In this document: positions 60,375-64,000 of the stretch, piece by piece | Position numbering within the stretch: position 1 is the stretch's first letter | How the letters are laid out: every line of letters starts with the position of its first letter | Source: Mytilus edulis | Taxonomy: Eukaryota > Mollusca > Bivalvia > Mytilida > Mytilidae | Length of the DNA stretch: 64,000 nucleotides | Direction: 5' to 3' | NCBI RefSeq assembly: GCF_963676685.1 | Contig: NC_092356.1 | Location: 22,803,750-22,867,749 of the forward strand | The notes under the pieces: generated by a model | The model's input: the letters and a program-made list of their open reading frames with translations, nothing else | The model's database searches: none | What the model was told of the DNA's origin: nothing | Position numbers and translations under genes: made by a program

Positions 60375-60662
60375 CAATAAAAGCACGAGGTTTGGCTAGC
60401 CCCAAAACCAGGTTCAACTAACTATTTTTTCTTAAAATGTCCTGTACCAAATAAGGAAATTGGCAGTTGTTACCTTATATTTCATTTCAGTGTGTGTTAC
60501 GTTGTCGTTTTTTTTTTGTTGCGCTTTGATGTTTCTGTTGTTTCGATGTTTTCCTCTTATAGTTGATGTGTTTCCCTCGGTTTTGGTTTGTAACCCGGAT
60601 TTGTTTTCTCTCAATCGATTTGTGACTTTCGAACAGCGATATATTACTGTTGCCTTTATTTA
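60375..60662 (-). repeat. Dispersed repeat family 1 copy
   Basis: Minus-strand near full-length copy, ending TACTGTTGCCTTTATT on the + strand. Confidence 0.85.
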
Positions 60663-60856
60663 ATGCTATTACGAAATTTCAAAAAATCACATTTTTGTAA
60701 TGTCGGATTTTTTTTTTGGGGGGGGGGGGGGGGAATTGACAATAAAAACAATGTAACAAAATCAGTAAATACTTGTTCTGCAGTGAAACATGATGGAGAA
60801 TTGTTTGTAACGGATGTAACTATAATAATTTAATATAATAATGTAATAAAACATAA

Positions 60857-60862
60857 TTTATT
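60857..60862 (-). terminator. Polyadenylation signal of the glycine-rich protein gene
   Basis: AATAAA on the minus strand, about 110 bases after the stop codon. Confidence 0.6.
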
Positions 60863-60970
60863 TGAAATAGACTATTCACAATGAAACATACAAAATGTGA
60901 AGCAAGTATTCAAAAATTAACAAAATAAAAACTATTTGAGTTCATGTTTTACTATAAACGATTTCGTTAT

Positions 60971-61384
60971 TCACATGCCATATCCACCTCCAGGTCCGAA
61001 TCCACCGCCACCTTGGTTTTGTCCCTGTCCGCCATTTCCGCCATTACCGCCGTTACCTTGATTTTTCATCATGCCTCCTACCATTCCTTTAAACTGACCT
61101 GGAACAAATTTCATCCATGATGGTTCTTGACCATTTTCACCACGCATTCCTTTTGGAATCATTTTCATAAAGGAACCCATTCCACCGCCGCCGCTACCAC
61201 CTCCCATCATGCCTCCCATACCGCCCATGCCACCACCAGCACCGCCACCTCCGCCTGGAATCATTTTCATAAAAGAACTCATTCCACCCATTCCACCACC
61301 TGCACCGCCACCACCGCCAAAAAATGCTGCAGAGTAGTTGACTACCAACAAAAGGCCAAAGGCCATTAAGATATGTGTATTCAT
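60971..61384 (-). CDS. Secreted glycine/methionine-rich protein, 137 aa
   Basis: The start ATG at 61384 opens a clear signal peptide (MNTHILMAFGLLLVVNYSAA) with cleavage likely near residues 19-20. The mature part is mostly GGGGGAGGGMGG-type sequence with two SFMKMIP repeats (each after a Gly block), then a more complex middle (QEPSWMKFVPGQFKGMVGGM) and an NGGNGGNGG/Gln-Gly tail. No cysteine is seen in the mature part. Such proteins in molluscs are often shell-matrix, byssal or mucus structural proteins; which one is unknown. An upstream in-frame ATG at 61429 lies before the acceptor TATTTTAG|ACCTCC (61407) and is therefore intronic. A TATA promoter and 5' UTR exon lie about 1 kb upstream. 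Confidence 0.88.
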   Translation of the reverse strand: MNTHILMAFGLLLVVNYSAAFFGGGGGAGGGMGGMSSFMKMIPGGGGGAGGGMGGMGGMMGGGSGGGGMGSFMKMIPKGMRGENGQEPSWMKFVPGQFKGMVGGMMKNQGNGGNGGNGGQGQNQGGGGFGPGGGYGM

Positions 61385-61549
61385 CTTCAGTTCTGCTGAT
61401 GGAGGTCTAAAATAGAAAGTGATAATCATTATACAGTGAAAATCTTAATTTGAGTATTCGTTTTGCAATTCTGTTACTAAACATAAGAATAAACACGTAT
61501 AATTTAACACGTGATATTGGTTTAAACAGTAATACAACTTACTCAGCGG

Positions 61550-61600
61550 GAAACAGTTCATTTTGTCACCCACTCGCTGGGGTAATGCAAATTTAGTCAA
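61550..61600 (-). other. Possible alternative 5' exon of the glycine-rich gene
   Basis: CCCGCTGA|GTAAGT on the minus strand is a good donor upstream of the coding exon's acceptor. It would add a short upstream ATG frame that stops after about a dozen codons. Edges approximate. Confidence 0.3.
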
Positions 61601-62399
61601 TTAAGAGTTTATTATTAAATTTTCAAATCACTTAATAACAGACTATGATAACATTTTTAAAAAGTGTAAAAGACAATTATTTTAATTCTTATCTAACATA
61701 ATGAATCATTTAAAGGAAAACAATAACATTATTGATAATAAATAACACACAGCTGTGAGGGTGATAGCGCAGATTGTTACCTACTATAAGACAATGTAAA
61801 CATTTGTTTTCCCGGGATAATAATCCTAATATCACCATCTCAACTATGTATTTTTTTTTATTTAATGCCTTATATGCCTATAAATATCAACATAGAATTA
61901 AACAACATTGCATAACTTTTATGCATACTATATTTTTGATAACTGTTTTCATTTGGTGTTAAGACAGGCTGATTATTCTTAGTTGCTTTGGTTTATAAAC
62001 ATTGGAACTTTATTGGGCTTTATAAAATATTAATATTTTTATTTTATTCTTTCAAGTAACAGCACATAAAAAAATAAAAGTTAGTCGACTTTAGCACGTA
62101 AAAGCTTACAACAAGACAAAAATAAAAATAAACCCAATAGATTAATTATAGTCCACAAAAGTGATAAAATATTTATTTTGAAAAAAACTTAAAGACGTTA
62201 AAACGTCCTGCTATACACACGCAATTTAGTGCACTTTAGATAGGTCATTATAATTTTCACAAGACGTATTTTTAAAAAAGGTAGTAAAACAAATCAATAC
62301 CCTTAATAGTAGTACTTGAAAAATTTGTTGATTGTTACTTACCATAATGTAAAAATTAAAAAAAAATATTTTCAACAAATGATTTCACGGATTTCTTAC

Positions 62400-62430
62400 C
62401 TGGGGTAAACTGGAGTTCGAAGGTCTGTTA
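62400..62430 (-). other. 5' untranslated first exon of the glycine-rich gene
   Basis: TTTACCCCAG|GTAAGAAAT gives a strong donor at 62400. The start is placed about 30 bases downstream of the TATA box. It would splice to the acceptor before 61407, directly or through another exon. Confidence 0.5.
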
Positions 62431-62453
62431 AACCTGTAGAAATGTTTGTTTCC

Positions 62454-62463
62454 TATTTATACC
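62454..62463 (-). promoter_or_regulatory. TATA box of the glycine-rich gene
   Basis: GGTATAAATA on the minus strand, followed about 50 bases later by the donor of the first exon. A strong TATA element fits a highly expressed tissue-specific secretory gene. Confidence 0.6.
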
Positions 62464-62785
62464 AACATCTAATTGTATATTGCTACATTAATTATATCTT
62501 GTCGACAGATGGGCAGTATATATGTCGTTATCGTTAATGAAATATATGAAGGTCGAAAATTAATCACTATATTTTTTGTATGTTATCCCGTTTTGGTTGG
62601 TCTCACTTGGTTTTTAATTAATTGTATATGATTTTACGTATTATGTTTTTTTTTGGTTGAGTTTAAAACAGTGCAACTAAAATATTGCAATATACGTAAC
62701 ATTTCTTATACTTTTAGTAGTTTCTTACATATTTTATCAGAAAAAAACTGAAATGGATTGGATGGGTGGCCGAAGCCTATATACA

Positions 62786-63035
62786 TAAAGGCAACAGTAA
62801 TATACCGCTGTTTAAAAGTCATAAATCGATTGAGAGGAAACAAATCCGGTTACAAACTAAAACCGAGGAACATGTCAACTGTAAAAGGAAAACAACGAAA
62901 TAACAGAACACAGAATAAAAAACCAAAAAAACTAACAACAATGCAACATAAATAAAAAGAAACTATTACATAAAAACTGCACAATTCTGACTTGGTACAG
63001 GAAATTTTAAGAAAAAATGGTGGGTTGAACCTGGT
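62786..63035 (+). repeat. Dispersed repeat family 1 copy
   Basis: From AAAGGCAACAGTAATATACC to GTGGGTTGAACCTGGTTG; near full length. Confidence 0.85.
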
Positions 63036-63920
63036 TGTATGGACCATCTACAAAACAAAACACGAAGCAACTTGAGTAACATATCGACAGTTTGGCAGTA
63101 CATGTGTTGTTAGCGCCTATGAAATATATGAAGGTTGAAATTTTATCTTCAAAACAAAGTATCAACCAACATGATAAAAAAAAATAACGATAATGCTCTT
63201 TAATTGGCATGTACTGACATATTCACATTCTTGAAAAGAAGTGCTATGGTATTTAAACTGTGTTTTTAACTGTTTGGCTCTAACAATTTCCAAACACCTG
63301 TTCATCCATTCATAAATTAGGTTTGTCTAGATACCCGTATGTTGCACAAGGAGAGAATAACATGAAGTAAAAAATATACCGTACTCAGACGAAAATTCTG
63401 AACAGAAAGTGTCTGAGCAAATTGCAAAATCAAAAGCTAAAACAGATTAAACGCGTGGGTAGCAACTGTCAAATTCCCGACCTGATACAGCCATTTTTCT
63501 ATGTAGAAAAAATGGTGCAGTAAACCTGGTTTTATAGCTAGATTAACCTCTTGTTTGAAAGTAGCGTAAATATGATTATATGGACAACGATGTGTGAACA
63601 GAACAAACAGAAATAATAGGTAAAAATGTTAGAAATAAGGGTACAGCAGTCAACATTGTGTTATAATCTTAATCACTATAACGCAAGTAAGTATGTCAAC
63701 TAAAATAAACAAAAAGCATATAGACAAGTACAATAGGAAAAAGGAAAATCAAGAATGCAAAAGAACAAGTCTAATTTATTTTTATTCAAAACATTACCTG
63801 ATTGTGCAATGAAATTTCAGTAATGCAAACAGAATGATCTGTTGAAGAAAACAAAATTTGGTAGATGGTGATATATCAATATAGATTCTACAACTGCAAC
63901 AAGTGCGTTACGATATTTCT
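63036..63920. other. Intergenic, no gene recognised
   Basis: AT-rich; a possible minus-strand family 3 remnant lies near 63460-63600 (CGACCTGATACAG, AAACCTGGTTTTATAGC). Confidence 0.45.
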
Positions 63921-64000
63921 CCACTCGAGACAGTTAGATTTTAATATTTAAAGCGCAAGGCTTGACGAGCTTTTTAAATAATTAAAATCTAACTGTTGAG
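63921..64000. mobile_element. Hairpin element cut by the window end
   Basis: CCACTCGAGACAGTTAGATT pairs with the terminal AATCTAACTGTTGAG. It is the second copy of the element at 33239-33320. Confidence 0.7.

Noticed and set aside
61127..61369. His/Thr-rich + strand frame
   Set aside because: It is the antisense of the glycine-rich coding exon.

Overview
The window looks like AT-rich nuclear DNA of a marine bivalve mollusc, most likely a mussel of the Mytilus type. The evidence is short coding exons with clean GT-AG introns, a Ty3/Gypsy retroelement, a dense population of short dispersed repeats that I recognise as typical of bivalve genomes, a patched-domain gene of the kind expanded in molluscs, and a glycine-rich secreted protein. 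The genus is inference. No prokaryotic features, rRNA, tRNA or CRISPR arrays were seen.

Layout. (1) About 1-7000, + strand: the 3' half of a decayed Ty3/Gypsy-class LTR retroelement. It has broken RNase H/integrase, a frameshifted envelope gene of the F-like fusion type, and then three intact small ORFs. Two of these are tandem paralogues with a BTB/POZ-like pattern and a C-terminal CxCxxC motif; the third is an 83-residue orphan. Each small ORF begins a few bases after a splice-acceptor-like site. A polypurine tract and one LTR follow, and the LTR carries a TATA box and a consensus splice donor. (2) About 7000-11600: gene-free repeats. (3) 11657-28616, - strand: a ten-exon animal FAS-like polyketide synthase whose phases close to 2860 residues. 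Its order is Gly-rich leader, KS, AT, DH, acidic linker, structural KR, degenerate ER, KR, ACP, NRPS-type condensation-like domain, PH-like domain. Its introns hold a LINE fragment, a MITE with target-site duplication and several tandem repeats. A possible non-coding first exon lies at 30566, just downstream (in the gene's direction) of a minisatellite of about 25 copies of a 49-bp unit (31256-32485). (4) About 32.5-46 kb: gene-free, mostly foldback elements and a diverged block repeat recurring every ~2 kb. (5) 46251-46372, +: a possible signal-peptide first exon. (6) 47378-51102, -: a three-exon patched-domain (PTCHD-like) membrane protein of 890 residues in which the usual acidic residues of TM4 and TM10 are replaced. 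A damaged copy of its first-exon start lies just upstream. (7) 51.3-60.9 kb: repeats only, including an element with clustered nuclear-receptor half-sites. (8) 60971-62463, -: a 137-residue glycine/methionine-rich secreted protein with a TATA promoter and an upstream 5' UTR exon. (9) The last 1.5 kb is repeats, ending inside a hairpin element.

The cellular genes do not form an obvious pathway. The two most unusual objects are the PKS with condensation-like and PH-like C-terminal domains, and the retroelement carrying a tandem pair of BTB-like accessory ORFs that appear to be expressed by splicing.
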